Origin: Candidatus Tumulicola sp.
GTDB lineage: Bacteria; Vulcanimicrobiota; Vulcanimicrobiia; Vulcanimicrobiales; Vulcanimicrobiaceae
Assembly: GCA_036490475.1 (NCBI GenBank)
Contig: DASXDT010000006.1
Span: 1,612,001 to 1,676,000 of the forward strand
Direction: 5' to 3'
DNA: 64,000 nt
In this document: piece after piece, positions 1 through 8,220 of the stretch
Numbering within the stretch: position 1 is the first letter of the stretch
Layout: every line of letters starts with the position of its first letter
Program-made: the position numbers and the translations under genes
Notes under the pieces: generated by a model
Database searches by the model: none
The model's input: the letters and a program-made list of their open reading frames with translations, nothing else
Told to the model about the DNA's origin: nothing

Positions 1-264
1 AAATACTTGACGGTTTTCGATCAGGGAACGAACGATTTCTATCAGTACAATGTGAAAGGCACCGAGGCCACGCTCAAGCATACGGTAGCACTCTCAGGTT
101 CCAGCGACTGCGCCCAGACCTGGATCGCGACGGGCGTCGTGTATTGCGGCGACGCGGGTAACGACAACGGGGAAGTGTTCAAGTACCCGGCCGGCGGATC
201 GCCGGTGGCGGTTCTTACCGGGAACTTCGACGAACCGCTCGGCACGGTGGCTGTCGAGAAATAA
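1..264 (+). CDS. C-terminal end of a secreted lipoprotein-family protein (5' end outside window)
   Basis: The open frame runs in from the window edge and gives 87 residues ending at TAA. It is closely similar to the last 87 residues of the lipoprotein at 1701-2720, at about 70% identity by eye: both contain KYLTVFDQ, an 18-residue block beginning SSDCAQTW, and a C-terminal EPLGTV. It is therefore the end of a paralogous gene, in the same orientation, and the two are separated by an unrelated gene on the other strand. Two cysteines (in DCAQ and VYCGD) are kept in both copies. The function of the family is unknown; repeated short Gly/Asp strands suggest a beta-propeller-like fold. It is followed by a strong hairpin that resembles the one behind the second copy. 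Confidence 0.8.
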   Translation, partial: KYLTVFDQGTNDFYQYNVKGTEATLKHTVALSGSSDCAQTWIATGVVYCGDAGNDNGEVFKYPAGGSPVAVLTGNFDEPLGTVAVEK

Positions 265-276
265 TTCTCTACACAA

Positions 277-306
277 AGAGCACCGGCTTATGCGCGCCGG
301 TGCTCT
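277..306 (+). terminator. hairpin terminator between convergent lipoprotein genes
   Basis: A perfect 11-bp stem (AGAGCACCGGC with GCCGGTGCTCT) encloses an 8-nt loop. It lies 12 nt after one stop codon and 38 nt before the stop of the facing gene. There is no clear T-run, so intrinsic termination may be weak. The stem core is the same as in the hairpin at 2756-2785, so it was probably duplicated with the gene. Confidence 0.6.
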
Positions 307-344
307 CGTGACGATCGGAAATCGATCGGCATGCTGCCGATTAG

Positions 345-1496
345 CTACTGCTCGAGTACGTGCAGCGTATCATCCGCGGTGGAGGTGTAGTAGAGCACGG
401 TGTCGCTGTCGCTCGTTCCGTAAGCGGCAAGACCGAAGACGTGCGCGGTCTTACTCGTATCGAGCGTTTTGGTGGCCAATACCTTACCGTTCGGCGTTAT
501 TTCCACCAACGTATTTCCGCCCTTCGTATTCGCTAGAATAAGATTGCCGTTCGGCAGCAGGGCAGACGCTACGGGTGCGTTGAGCGGAGAGCCGCTGTAG
601 ACCAGCGTCGCGCACGTATCCGTCGGATGCTTGCACGTGAATTTCTTTCCGCCGGGCTGAACCGCGATCTCGTCTTTGTCGAGTAAGTTGCTGGCATTCG
701 AGATGGAAACGAGCGTGTTGTCGGCTCCATCTACCACGTACAACGTGTCGTTGCAAAGGGGTCCGTTTCGCGTCGCATTGTATTGCAGGCCGGACGGCCC
801 TAAGGTTGTCCAACCCGAACCATTTTTGCCAAAACCGGAGACCACTTCGGTCGAGGTGGTCTTTCCGCCACTGACCGAAATGAACGACAACTTAACGAGC
901 GCGCCGGTCTTGGAATCGGACACATAAATATCTTCAGGCGCGTACGGCAAACCGCAGAATGCATCTGCATCGGCAAATGGAGCCTCGAGGTGTGATTTTA
1001 AGCTCTTCTCGAGGTTACCGGATTGGTCGAACTGCCCGACCGAACCGCTGGTCATTCCGCTGCCGTACACTTGGTTGGCCTCGGTGATGGCGTCGCCGTC
1101 GCATCCGTTGATCTTCGTGTTCTGCGTAAACGTGGCAGGCTTCGCATTCTGATGAGGATCGAGGACCTCGATCGTCGAGCCTTTGCCTGCTGCGCCGGCG
1201 GAGTTTTCGAAGTTACAAACGAGCAGCTGCCCCGCCTTTAGGCCGAAGGTCGAGCGAACCCGCACGACCGCGCGCGGGCCTTTGTCGCCGTTCTTAGGAT
1301 CGACAGTCGAACCGATCACGACGTCCTTCGTAAGTTTCTTCAAGATCGACGTCGTGTCGACGGCTGCGGGCGCCGCTTGAAAGACGGGACTCGTTCCCGT
1401 TGCTCCGGTTGGCACCGCGGTATTCCCCCCGCACGCCGAGGTCGCAAAAAGCGTTCCCGCGACTAACACAATCGCGCGACCGTTCAAAGATGGCAT
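345..1496 (-). CDS. secreted lipoprotein, predicted beta-propeller-like (unknown function)
   Basis: This 383-residue protein has a lipoprotein signal peptide with lipobox TSAC and the acylated Cys at position 22, followed by a Gly/Thr/Pro-rich linker. The mature part has repeated strand-rich stretches with NG, GN and GS turns; the last third (NLILANTKGG, PNGKVLATK) resembles NHL/ScyD-type propeller repeats. No catalytic signature is seen. The start is ATG with AAGGGAG 12 nt upstream. A nearly identical AAGGGAG-containing stretch precedes the divergent lipoprotein gene at 1701, so the 204-bp spacer probably carries promoters for both. The protein probably sits in the envelope; its partner or ligand cannot be named. 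Confidence 0.75.
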   Translation of the reverse strand: MPSLNGRAIVLVAGTLFATSACGGNTAVPTGATGTSPVFQAAPAAVDTTSILKKLTKDVVIGSTVDPKNGDKGPRAVVRVRSTFGLKAGQLLVCNFENSAGAAGKGSTIEVLDPHQNAKPATFTQNTKINGCDGDAITEANQVYGSGMTSGSVGQFDQSGNLEKSLKSHLEAPFADADAFCGLPYAPEDIYVSDSKTGALVKLSFISVSGGKTTSTEVVSGFGKNGSGWTTLGPSGLQYNATRNGPLCNDTLYVVDGADNTLVSISNASNLLDKDEIAVQPGGKKFTCKHPTDTCATLVYSGSPLNAPVASALLPNGNLILANTKGGNTLVEITPNGKVLATKTLDTSKTAHVFGLAAYGTSDSDTVLYYTSTADDTLHVLEQ

Positions 1497-1700
1497 CCTA
1501 AAATCTCGCTCCCTTGCAGTGATGATAATTTTGGGTTCGAAGCGCCTCGTCCGTCGCCTGCACGAAACGCTTGATTTGACGCCACGACCAAGCGTTTAGC
1601 AATGCAGCCGAGTGCAAGGTCGTTGGCGCGTACCCGATAAAGTAGCTCCTTCTACGAGCGGCTTCGACCCGCCCGTTTCTGCTTACAAGGGAGTTACTTG

Positions 1701-2720
1701 ATGAATCCGACCGGGTTAATGAAATTCGCCGGTGCTGTCGTTGCACTTTCGCTAGCTTCGGCGTGCGCCGGTGGCTCGGTGGTCGCGCCGGCGAGCACCA
1801 CGCCGAACGGCTCGTACATCGGCAAGACGTTGTTCGTGCAGGGGAGACCGGTGACTGCGGCCCGCCTGAATCTGAACCCGATGCCGCATTACACGACGAA
1901 CGTTCCCGATACAGATGCGAAGAGGTCGAAGGACTTCGAGTACACGATCAGCTTTTACGGCACGTACGCAAGCATCTTTGACTATCCGAAGAGCGTCAAC
2001 CAAATCGGTACCATTAACAATGTCGGCGGTCAAGGATGCACGAACGTCCTGTACGGCTACGGTAAGAAGACGTTCTGGATCATGGCGGCATATAACCAGA
2101 TCACGGAGTACTCGGTTCCGAAGAAGCAGATCGCGAACCTCGAAGTCTCGTCCCACACGATGCCATCGAGTTGCGCGCTCAATAAGTCCGGAGATCTCGC
2201 GGTCGGCATCTTGGACGGAACGAACTCCGGCGGGGTCTACATTTGGAAGGAAGCGAAAGGCGATCCCACGATCTACACCTCGCCGCTCTCGGAAGAGTAT
2301 TTCGACGGCTACGACAACAAGGGAAATCTCTTTTTCGACGGCTTTACCAAAGAAGGTTACTTCCAGCTCGAGGAGCTCCCGCAGGGTAGCCAAACCGTCC
2401 AAACGATCACGACCAGCAACACGGTGCAGTTTCCGGGTTCCGTGCAGTGGGACGGCAAGTATCTAACGGTGTTCGATCAAATCGCGAACGACATGTACCT
2501 ATACACGGTCAAAGGCACGCAGGCGACGCTAAAGAAAACCATCGCATTCCAGGGCTCGAGCGACTGTGCGCAGACGTGGATCGCTACGGGCGTTGTGTAT
2601 TGTGGAGACGCGGGGAACAATAACGGCGAAGTGTTCAAGTATCCAGAGGGAGGTTCGCCGATTGCCGTCTTCGTGGGTGACTTCGTCGAGCCGCTCGGCA
2701 CGGTTGCAGCAGCAAAATAA
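1701..2720 (+). CDS. secreted lipoprotein, paralogue of the truncated gene at the window start
   Basis: This is a 339-residue protein. The start is ATG at 1701, preceded by AAGGGAG with a 7-nt spacer; a TTG one codon earlier fits the ribosome-binding site less well. The signal peptide ends in lipobox ASAC with Cys22. The mature region is rich in aromatic residues, Gly and Asn and has regularly spaced strand-like segments, consistent with a beta-propeller or similar surface protein. The last 87 residues match the partial gene at 1-264, which indicates tandem duplication followed by, or including, insertion of the oppositely oriented lipoprotein gene. No enzymatic motif is visible. It ends just before a bidirectional terminator. 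Confidence 0.78.
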   Translation: MNPTGLMKFAGAVVALSLASACAGGSVVAPASTTPNGSYIGKTLFVQGRPVTAARLNLNPMPHYTTNVPDTDAKRSKDFEYTISFYGTYASIFDYPKSVNQIGTINNVGGQGCTNVLYGYGKKTFWIMAAYNQITEYSVPKKQIANLEVSSHTMPSSCALNKSGDLAVGILDGTNSGGVYIWKEAKGDPTIYTSPLSEEYFDGYDNKGNLFFDGFTKEGYFQLEELPQGSQTVQTITTSNTVQFPGSVQWDGKYLTVFDQIANDMYLYTVKGTQATLKKTIAFQGSSDCAQTWIATGVVYCGDAGNNNGEVFKYPEGGSPIAVFVGDFVEPLGTVAAAK

Positions 2721-2755
2721 CTCGATTCCCCCTTCGACGTAGGGATGGCGCAAAC

Positions 2756-2785
2756 AAAGAGCACCGGTGTACGCCGGTGCTCTTT
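2756..2785 (+). terminator. bidirectional intrinsic terminator
   Basis: A 12-bp perfect stem (AAAGAGCACCGG with CCGGTGCTCTTT) closes a 6-nt loop. The plus strand continues with TTTTCTTT, and the complement of the other side is also T-rich. It sits between the stops of the convergent lipoprotein and comM genes, so it can serve both. It shares its stem core with the hairpin at 277-306. Confidence 0.85.
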
Positions 2786-2806
2786 TCTTTGACGTACATT
2801 CGCGGC

Positions 2807-4339
2807 TTACGCCGCGGCTCCGAGCCGCTCGAGGCTTCGATACTGCACGGCTTCGGCGACGTGCTCGGCGGCGATGCCGGCGCTTCCAGTGAGGTCGGCG
2901 ATCGTTCGCGCGACGCGGGCGATTCGATCCAGAGCACGAGCTGAAAACTGCCGCCGGGCGCTGGCTAACGCCAGCAGACGCATCGCGGGTTCGTCGAGCG
3001 AGCAATAGCGACGTGTTGCGTTCGCTGGAATCTCCGCGTTACAAGAAAGTGCCGCGCCGTCGAAGCGGCGCCGCTGCCGCTCGCGCGCCGACAGAACGCG
3101 AGCGCGAATCGCGTCGGAATGCTCGCCACCGTCGTAGCGCACCATATCGTCGAACGGCACCCGCGCGATTTCGATTTGAATGTCGATGCGATCGAGGAGT
3201 GGGCCGGAAAGCTTTCCGACATACTTGGCGACGGCCGCATCGTCGCAGCGACACTCGGAATTGCGCGCACCGCGATAACCGCACGGACACGGATTCATCG
3301 ATGCGACCAGTTGAAAGCGCGCCGGGTATGCAAACGTGCCGGCCGCGCGTGCGATCGTTACCACACCTTCCTCGATCGGCTGGCGCATCACCTCGATCGC
3401 GCTGCGCGAAAACTCCGGCAGCTCGTCGAGAAACAGCACGCCGTGATGCGCGAGCGATATCTCGCCGGGTTTGGCGAGCGCTCCGCCGCCGACCAACGCC
3501 GTTTGCGAAATCGTATGGTGCGGATACCGAAACGGTCGCGAACGAACGATGCCGGTGTCGCGCAGCAGTCCGGCGACGCTGTAGATTTTCGTGACGTCGA
3601 GTGCCTGCGCGTTGTTCATCGGCGGTAAGATCGAAGGCAACCGGCGCGCGAGCATCGTTTTGCCGCAGCCGGGCGGCCCGACGAGCAAGACGTTGTGACC
3701 CCCGGCAGCCGCGACCTCCAGTGCGCGCTTGGCCGCGAGTTGGCCGCGCACGTCGTAGAAATCGCCTTCGCGCGGCGCCTTCTCGGCCGATTCGTCACCC
3801 GGCGGGCGCGTCCGGCGCCACTTCGATCCGTTTCCAGCAATGACCGCGACCGCATCGAGCAATCGTTCCACTGCATAGATGTGTATGCCGTCGACCATCA
3901 GCGCTTCGGCGGCATTTGCAGCCGGAACGATGAGCTTGCGAAACCCGGCCGCTCGCGCGCCCAATACCATCGGCAAGATGCCGTTGACGCTTTGCAACGA
4001 TCCGTCGAGCGCGAGTTCGCCTAGCGCAACGACGGTTCGCAATGCGTTGCGATCGACTTGTTCGTCGATGCCGATCAGCGCGAGCGCGATCGCGAGATCG
4101 AAGGCCGGCCCGGCTTTACGTACGTCGGCCGGAGAGAGATTGACGAGCAACCGTCCCGCCGGAAAAGATAGGCCAGAGTTGAAGATCGCCGCTCGCACGC
4201 GGTCGCCGGCTTCGCGCAGCGCGCGGTCGGGCAAGCCGATGATCGCGAATGCGGGCGTGCCGGCCGAGCTGTCGGCCTCGACGCGCACGACGTAGCCCTC
4301 GATACCGAGCATCGCCGCCGAGAAGGCCAACGAAAGCAT
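2807..4339 (-). CDS. comM: YifB/ComM family Mg-chelatase-like AAA+ ATPase
   Basis: The 510-residue product has the typical family length and three-part architecture. An N-terminal ChlI/Lon-like domain (about 20-150) includes the family block IIGLPDRALREA. The AAA+ core has Walker A GPPGCGKT at 221-228 and Walker B VLFLDE at about 301-306. A short Cys-rich NPCPCGYRG stretch lies near 350, and a C-terminal helical domain ends the protein. ComM-type proteins are hexameric helicases that extend branch migration during integration of transformed DNA (known for the proteobacterial enzyme). The assignment here is by family, and a competence role is not proven. The gene lies 41 nt behind the SRPBCC gene on the same strand and may be co-transcribed with it. 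Confidence 0.92.
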   Translation of the reverse strand: MLSLAFSAAMLGIEGYVVRVEADSSAGTPAFAIIGLPDRALREAGDRVRAAIFNSGLSFPAGRLLVNLSPADVRKAGPAFDLAIALALIGIDEQVDRNALRTVVALGELALDGSLQSVNGILPMVLGARAAGFRKLIVPAANAAEALMVDGIHIYAVERLLDAVAVIAGNGSKWRRTRPPGDESAEKAPREGDFYDVRGQLAAKRALEVAAAGGHNVLLVGPPGCGKTMLARRLPSILPPMNNAQALDVTKIYSVAGLLRDTGIVRSRPFRYPHHTISQTALVGGGALAKPGEISLAHHGVLFLDELPEFSRSAIEVMRQPIEEGVVTIARAAGTFAYPARFQLVASMNPCPCGYRGARNSECRCDDAAVAKYVGKLSGPLLDRIDIQIEIARVPFDDMVRYDGGEHSDAIRARVLSARERQRRRFDGAALSCNAEIPANATRRYCSLDEPAMRLLALASARRQFSARALDRIARVARTIADLTGSAGIAAEHVAEAVQYRSLERLGAAA

Positions 4340-4380
4340 TGCATCGTGCTTTCTGCGCGCGCCGGTTCGTTTGACAAGAG

Positions 4381-4857
4381 CTAGTGTTGCGTTGCGACGG
4401 CCTCGTCGAGCCGGTCGTAGCTCATCGACATGCCGTCGGTCATTCCCGACTGAAGTGCGCCGTCGCGATGTTCCTTGGATTCGAACCGAATCGTGATGGA
4501 GAACGCGGTGCCGCTGCCATTCTCTACGAACACAGTGGTCACGTGCGCGCTGCCCGGAACGCCGTCCATCCTCTCGATGATGACGATGCGCTCGGGCGCT
4601 GCAATCTCTCGAAACTCGCCGCTCACGCCAAACTCTTTGCCGCTTGCATCGTTACGCCAGACATAGCGGTAACGGCCCCCGACGCGCAGATCGATATCGC
4701 ATTCCGGCATGCCCCAACCGGGCGGCCCCAATAACCACTTCTGAACGTATTGGCATTTGGTGTGGTACGCGAAGACGAGGTCGCGTGGTGCGTCAAAGTT
4801 CCGCGTGACGCGAATCTCTAGATCGTTGGGCGTTGTGACGACGACGGAAGAAGGCAT
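4381..4857 (-). CDS. SRPBCC (AHSA1-type) domain protein
   Basis: A 158-residue single-domain protein of the START/Bet v1-like fold. Family features are the N-terminal strand IRVTRNFDAP with a following helix DLVFAYHT, the WLLGPPGWGMP loop, the GGRYRYVWRN strand pair, and the long C-terminal helix ending near the last residue. Such proteins bind small hydrophobic ligands or act as Aha1-like chaperone modules; the ligand cannot be read from the sequence. It follows the ArsR-type regulator by only 12 nt. ArsR plus AHSA1 pairs are a very common bacterial gene couple, so it is probably the target of that repressor. Confidence 0.88.
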   Translation of the reverse strand: MPSSVVVTTPNDLEIRVTRNFDAPRDLVFAYHTKCQYVQKWLLGPPGWGMPECDIDLRVGGRYRYVWRNDASGKEFGVSGEFREIAAPERIVIIERMDGVPGSAHVTTVFVENGSGTAFSITIRFESKEHRDGALQSGMTDGMSMSYDRLDEAVATQH

Positions 4858-4869
4858 GCTCTACTCCTC

Positions 4870-5211
4870 TTATCGTTTGCGGGCTTGTAACTCGCCGGCG
4901 AGCAGCGCGTCCAGCCGTTCATAATTGGCTTCCCACAGTTGTTGCAAATGTTCGATCCAGCTTTCGGCATCTGCGATCGCCCGGGTGTCCACGCTCGCGG
5001 GGCGCCGTTGCGCCTCGCGGCTGCGTCGGATTAACCTTGCGCGTTCCAGAATTTTCAGATGTCGCGAAATTGCCGGCTGGCTGATCGTGAACGACTCTTT
5101 CAATTCGTTCACGCCCGCCGCCCCGCGAGCGAGACGCTCCAAGATGGTGCGGCGCGTGCTGTCCGAGAGGGCGAAGAAGACGGCATCGAGCCGGTCGGCC
5201 GTGGCTTGCAT
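4870..5211 (-). CDS. ArsR/SmtB-family transcriptional regulator
   Basis: This 113-residue winged-helix protein has the typical N-terminus (DAVFFALSDSTRRTIL) and a helix-turn-helix around residues 36-61 (ELKESFTISQ, AISRHLKILE). It lacks the CxC metal site of true ArsR/SmtB sensors in the alpha-3 helix, so it belongs to the metal-free subgroup usually paired with SRPBCC proteins. It is the first gene of an operon with the SRPBCC gene. The promoter just upstream overlaps an inverted repeat, which suggests autorepression. The start ATG lies 11 nt behind the predicted -10 element, so the transcript may have almost no leader; an AAGGA that could serve as ribosome-binding site overlaps the -10. Confidence 0.88.
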   Translation of the reverse strand: MQATADRLDAVFFALSDSTRRTILERLARGAAGVNELKESFTISQPAISRHLKILERARLIRRSREAQRRPASVDTRAIADAESWIEHLQQLWEANYERLDALLAGELQARKR

Positions 5212-5221
5212 AATGTATTCC

Positions 5222-5251
5222 TTATATAACCGATACCGTATATAAAGTCAA
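5222..5251 (-). promoter_or_regulatory. arsR promoter with overlapping inverted repeat (candidate operator)
   Basis: On the minus strand, TTGACT (5251-5246) and TATATA (5228-5223) are separated by 17 bp, a good -35/-10 pair. A 7-bp inverted repeat TTATATA/TATATAA (5222-5228 and 5239-5245) covers the spacer and the -10. A dimeric winged-helix repressor bound here would block RNA polymerase. The ATG lies at 5211, so the leader is only about 5 nt. Confidence 0.6.
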
Positions 5252-5317
5252 GAACGTACGTTTCGAGCTACGGCCTGCCGGGCGGAATGAACCACCGGGC
5301 GTTGGAATCCGCGCGGG

Positions 5318-7105
5318 ATGCATCTGACGCCGCTCGATTGGACGATCATCATTGTCTCGCTCGGCGTCACGTTTCTGCCGGCCATTCTGCTGGCTCGCCG
5401 GGCCGGCCGCAACATCACCGAATTCTTTGCAGCGGGCCGGCAGGCGCCGTGGTGGCTGATCGGCATCTCGCTGGTTGCGACAACATTTTCGACCGACACT
5501 CCCAACCTGGTTACCAACTTGGTGCGCGACGGCGGCGTCGCGGAAAATTGGGTGTGGTGGTCGTTCTTGTTGACCGGCCTGGCGACGGTCTTTTTTTACG
5601 CGCGCTTGTGGCGGCGCAGCGGCGTGCTGACCGACCTCGAATTTTACGAGTTGCGCTATTCGGGGAAGGCTGCATCGTTCGTACGCGGCTTCCGCGCGAT
5701 CTACCTCGGCTTGTTCTTTAACTGCGTCATTATCGCGACCGTCAACTTAGCCGCCGTGAAAATTGCCGTTATCTTGTTCGGCTGGCCGCGGTTCGAAACG
5801 TTGCTGCTGTTAGCCGCGGTTCCGATCGTCTTCGCAGCGACCGCCGGTTTATGGGGCGTGATGGTCACCGACCTGATCCAGTTCGTCATCACGATTACGG
5901 CGGCGTTCGCAGCGGCGTACTTTGCGATTCACGCGCCCGGCGTCGGCGGTTTGCACGGGCTCATCGCGCACGTCAACGCCACGCATCCGAGCATGCTCGC
6001 GCTCGTGCCGAACTTCTCGGATTGGCCGACGGCGCTTGCGATTTTCGTCATCCCGCTCACCGTGCAATGGTGGTCGGTGTGGTACCCCGGTTCGGAACCC
6101 GGCGGTGGAAGTTACGTCGCTCAGCGCATGCTGGCGGCTCGCACCGAATCCGACGCCGCATTCGGAACGCTAACGTTCGCGGCCATGCACTACGCGCTGC
6201 GCCCGTGGCCGTGGATCGTCGTCGCGCTCGCATCGACCATCGTGTATCCGTCGCTGCACGATATCGCGGTGCGCTTTCCGAACGTACCGGCAAACCTGAT
6301 CGGCAACGACATCGCGTATCCCGCGATGCTGGTGTTTCTACCGGCCGGCTTTGCCGGGTTTATGGTCGCCGGTTTGTTCGCCGCGTATCGCTCGACGATC
6401 GAAACGCATCTCAACTGGGGAACGTCGTACCTGGTGCACGATTTCTTTCAGCGCTTCGTGCGGCCCGGCGCCACCCAACGCGAACTGGTATTGACCGGAC
6501 GTCTCGTTACCGTGGGACTGATGGCGGCGGGCGTCGTGTTTTCGTTGTTCTTAGATAACGCGAAGAGCGCGTTCGATCTGTTATTGTCGATCGGTGCCGG
6601 CACCGGTTTGATCTACTTGCTGCGTTGGTTTTGGTGGCGCATCAACGCGTGGAGCGAAGTGAGCGCTATGGCCTCGTCGTTCGCAATTTCGCTGGGATTT
6701 TTCGTGGCCGGAAAATACGGCCGTCACGTCCCCGACACGTCGATTCTCCTGTGGACCGTCGGCGTCACCACGGTCGTGTGGCTGGCGGTAACGTTCCTCA
6801 CCGCACCGGTGCCGGCGGCCACGCTGGCGGCCTTTTACGCCAAGGTACGCCCCGGCGGCCCGGGTTGGCGGGTGGTGCGGCAAGCGTCCGGATTACCGCC
6901 CTCGCCGGACTCGCCGGCGCATGCGCTGATAGGCTGGGTTTTCGGTCTGGCGGCCATCTACGGAGCGCTGTTCGCGACCGGTGAATTCATCTACGGCCGG
7001 GTGCTTCCGGGCGTCATTTGGACGGTCGTTGCCGTATCCGCGACCACCGGGCTGTTTTGGGCCGGCGGACGCCTCTGGACGTCCAAAACGCCCAATTCCG
7101 GCTAA
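5318..7105 (+). CDS. sodium:solute symporter (SSS family)
   Basis: A 595-residue polytopic membrane protein with about 14 hydrophobic segments, the usual size for SGLT-type sodium/solute symporters. Family marks are the N-terminal LDWTIIIVSL helix, the AAGRQAPWWLIGISL segment with the following TTFSTDTP helix that forms part of the substrate and sodium site, and a later IYLLRWFWWRINAW block. The substrate may be a sugar or myo-inositol-like compound; the adjacent ribose-type ABC importer makes a sugar more likely, but this is inference. The start at 5318 has no good Shine-Dalgarno sequence. The 112-bp gap to the next gene contains that gene's ribosome-binding site, so separate transcription is possible. 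Confidence 0.88.
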   Translation: MHLTPLDWTIIIVSLGVTFLPAILLARRAGRNITEFFAAGRQAPWWLIGISLVATTFSTDTPNLVTNLVRDGGVAENWVWWSFLLTGLATVFFYARLWRRSGVLTDLEFYELRYSGKAASFVRGFRAIYLGLFFNCVIIATVNLAAVKIAVILFGWPRFETLLLLAAVPIVFAATAGLWGVMVTDLIQFVITITAAFAAAYFAIHAPGVGGLHGLIAHVNATHPSMLALVPNFSDWPTALAIFVIPLTVQWWSVWYPGSEPGGGSYVAQRMLAARTESDAAFGTLTFAAMHYALRPWPWIVVALASTIVYPSLHDIAVRFPNVPANLIGNDIAYPAMLVFLPAGFAGFMVAGLFAAYRSTIETHLNWGTSYLVHDFFQRFVRPGATQRELVLTGRLVTVGLMAAGVVFSLFLDNAKSAFDLLLSIGAGTGLIYLLRWFWWRINAWSEVSAMASSFAISLGFFVAGKYGRHVPDTSILLWTVGVTTVVWLAVTFLTAPVPAATLAAFYAKVRPGGPGWRVVRQASGLPPSPDSPAHALIGWVFGLAAIYGALFATGEFIYGRVLPGVIWTVVAVSATTGLFWAGGRLWTSKTPNSG

Positions 7106-7217
7106 ACTCTCCACAGATTGCACAAGTAAGTGTCGCACATTGTGGACAACGAAGGCCAAAATTCGCCATCTGCCCAACCTCCGGCTTGGCATTTCGAACG
7201 CATAAGGAGAAGCTATT

Positions 7218-8180
7218 TTGACGTATTTGCGCGCGGCCGGGACCCTCATATTGATCGCGTCGATAACGGCGTGCGCGCACGGTGGATCCAACGCGTCGAG
7301 CTCGTCATCGGCGCAGCCGGCGACGGCCTCTTCGGGGGCCAAGACGATCGGGGTATCCATTCAGAACCGCGAGGCGCAGTTCTACCAGGACATGGAAGCC
7401 GGCATGAAATCGGAAGCAACCAAGCACGGCTACAATGTTACCTTCGTCGATGCCAATCGCGACAACGCCCAGCAGCAAAGCCAAGTCGAAGACTTCGTTT
7501 CCAAAAAGGTTGATGCCATCGTTTTGACGCCGTACGACTCGCAGGCCATCGGCAGCGCGATCGTCGAGGCTAATACTGCCAATATACCGGTCTTTACGGC
7601 CGATATCGCCAACGCGAGTTCGCAGGGCAAAGTCGTCGCGCACGTTGCAAGCGATAACGTACAAGGCGGATACGTCGCCGGAACGCTTATCTGTAAAGCC
7701 GTGGGCGGCAAAGGCGACGTGGCGATTATCGACGAGCCCGAAGTAACCAGCGTACAAGACCGCGTCAAAGGCTTTAAACAAGCCGTTGCCAAGCTGTGCC
7801 CGGACGTGAAGATCGTCGCCGACGTCGACTCCGGCGGCGCGCGCACGAAAGCCAACAGTGACGCCGGCGATATTTTGCAAGCGCACAAAGACCTCGTCGG
7901 AATCTTCGGAATTAACGACGATTCGGCGCTCGGCGCGGTTGCTGCCGTGGGCGCCGCAGGCATGACCGGAAAAGTTGCGATCGTCGGTTACGACGCTGGA
8001 CCCGAAGCGCGCGCGGCCATCGCGAAGGGCACGATGTACGGCGACGCGTTGCAGCATCCTAAGGATATCGGTGCGGCGACGATCGATGCGATCGCGACGT
8101 ATTTCGCCGGCAAGACGCCGCCTCCGATCGTGCACATTCCCGTCGGAACCTTCACGCGCGACGACGCGGCCGCCCATTAG
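7218..8180 (+). CDS. ribose-type ABC transporter substrate-binding lipoprotein
   Basis: A 320-residue periplasmic-binding-protein type 1 (LacI-like) sugar-binding protein. TTG is the start: AAGGAGA at 7204-7210 lies 7 nt upstream. The signal peptide ends in lipobox ITAC with Cys19, followed by a Ser/Ala linker. The mature protein starts with IGVSIQNREAQFYQDM and has the family pattern of DANRD..QQ..QVEDF, then VDAIVLTPYDS, and near the end GIFGINDDSALGAV and VGYDAGPEA. It should capture a sugar (ribose, xylose or a similar one) outside the membrane and deliver it to the permease encoded two genes downstream. It forms an operon with the ATPase and permease genes. Confidence 0.92.
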   Translation: MTYLRAAGTLILIASITACAHGGSNASSSSSAQPATASSGAKTIGVSIQNREAQFYQDMEAGMKSEATKHGYNVTFVDANRDNAQQQSQVEDFVSKKVDAIVLTPYDSQAIGSAIVEANTANIPVFTADIANASSQGKVVAHVASDNVQGGYVAGTLICKAVGGKGDVAIIDEPEVTSVQDRVKGFKQAVAKLCPDVKIVADVDSGGARTKANSDAGDILQAHKDLVGIFGINDDSALGAVAAVGAAGMTGKVAIVGYDAGPEARAAIAKGTMYGDALQHPKDIGAATIDAIATYFAGKTPPPIVHIPVGTFTRDDAAAH

Positions 8181-8220
8181 CGTTTCCATTCCGACGACGA
8201 CCGCCGCTCCGCTGCTCGAA

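Noticed and set aside
1752-2402. Long minus-strand open frame (216 codons) opposite the lipoprotein gene
   Set aside because: It is fully antisense to a gene with signal peptide and ribosome-binding site, and its composition is Arg/Val-rich as expected for a shadow frame.
4340-4380. TTGTCA upstream of comM as a -35 element
   Set aside because: No hexamer resembling TANNNT lies 16-18 bp downstream; comM may be co-transcribed with the SRPBCC gene.
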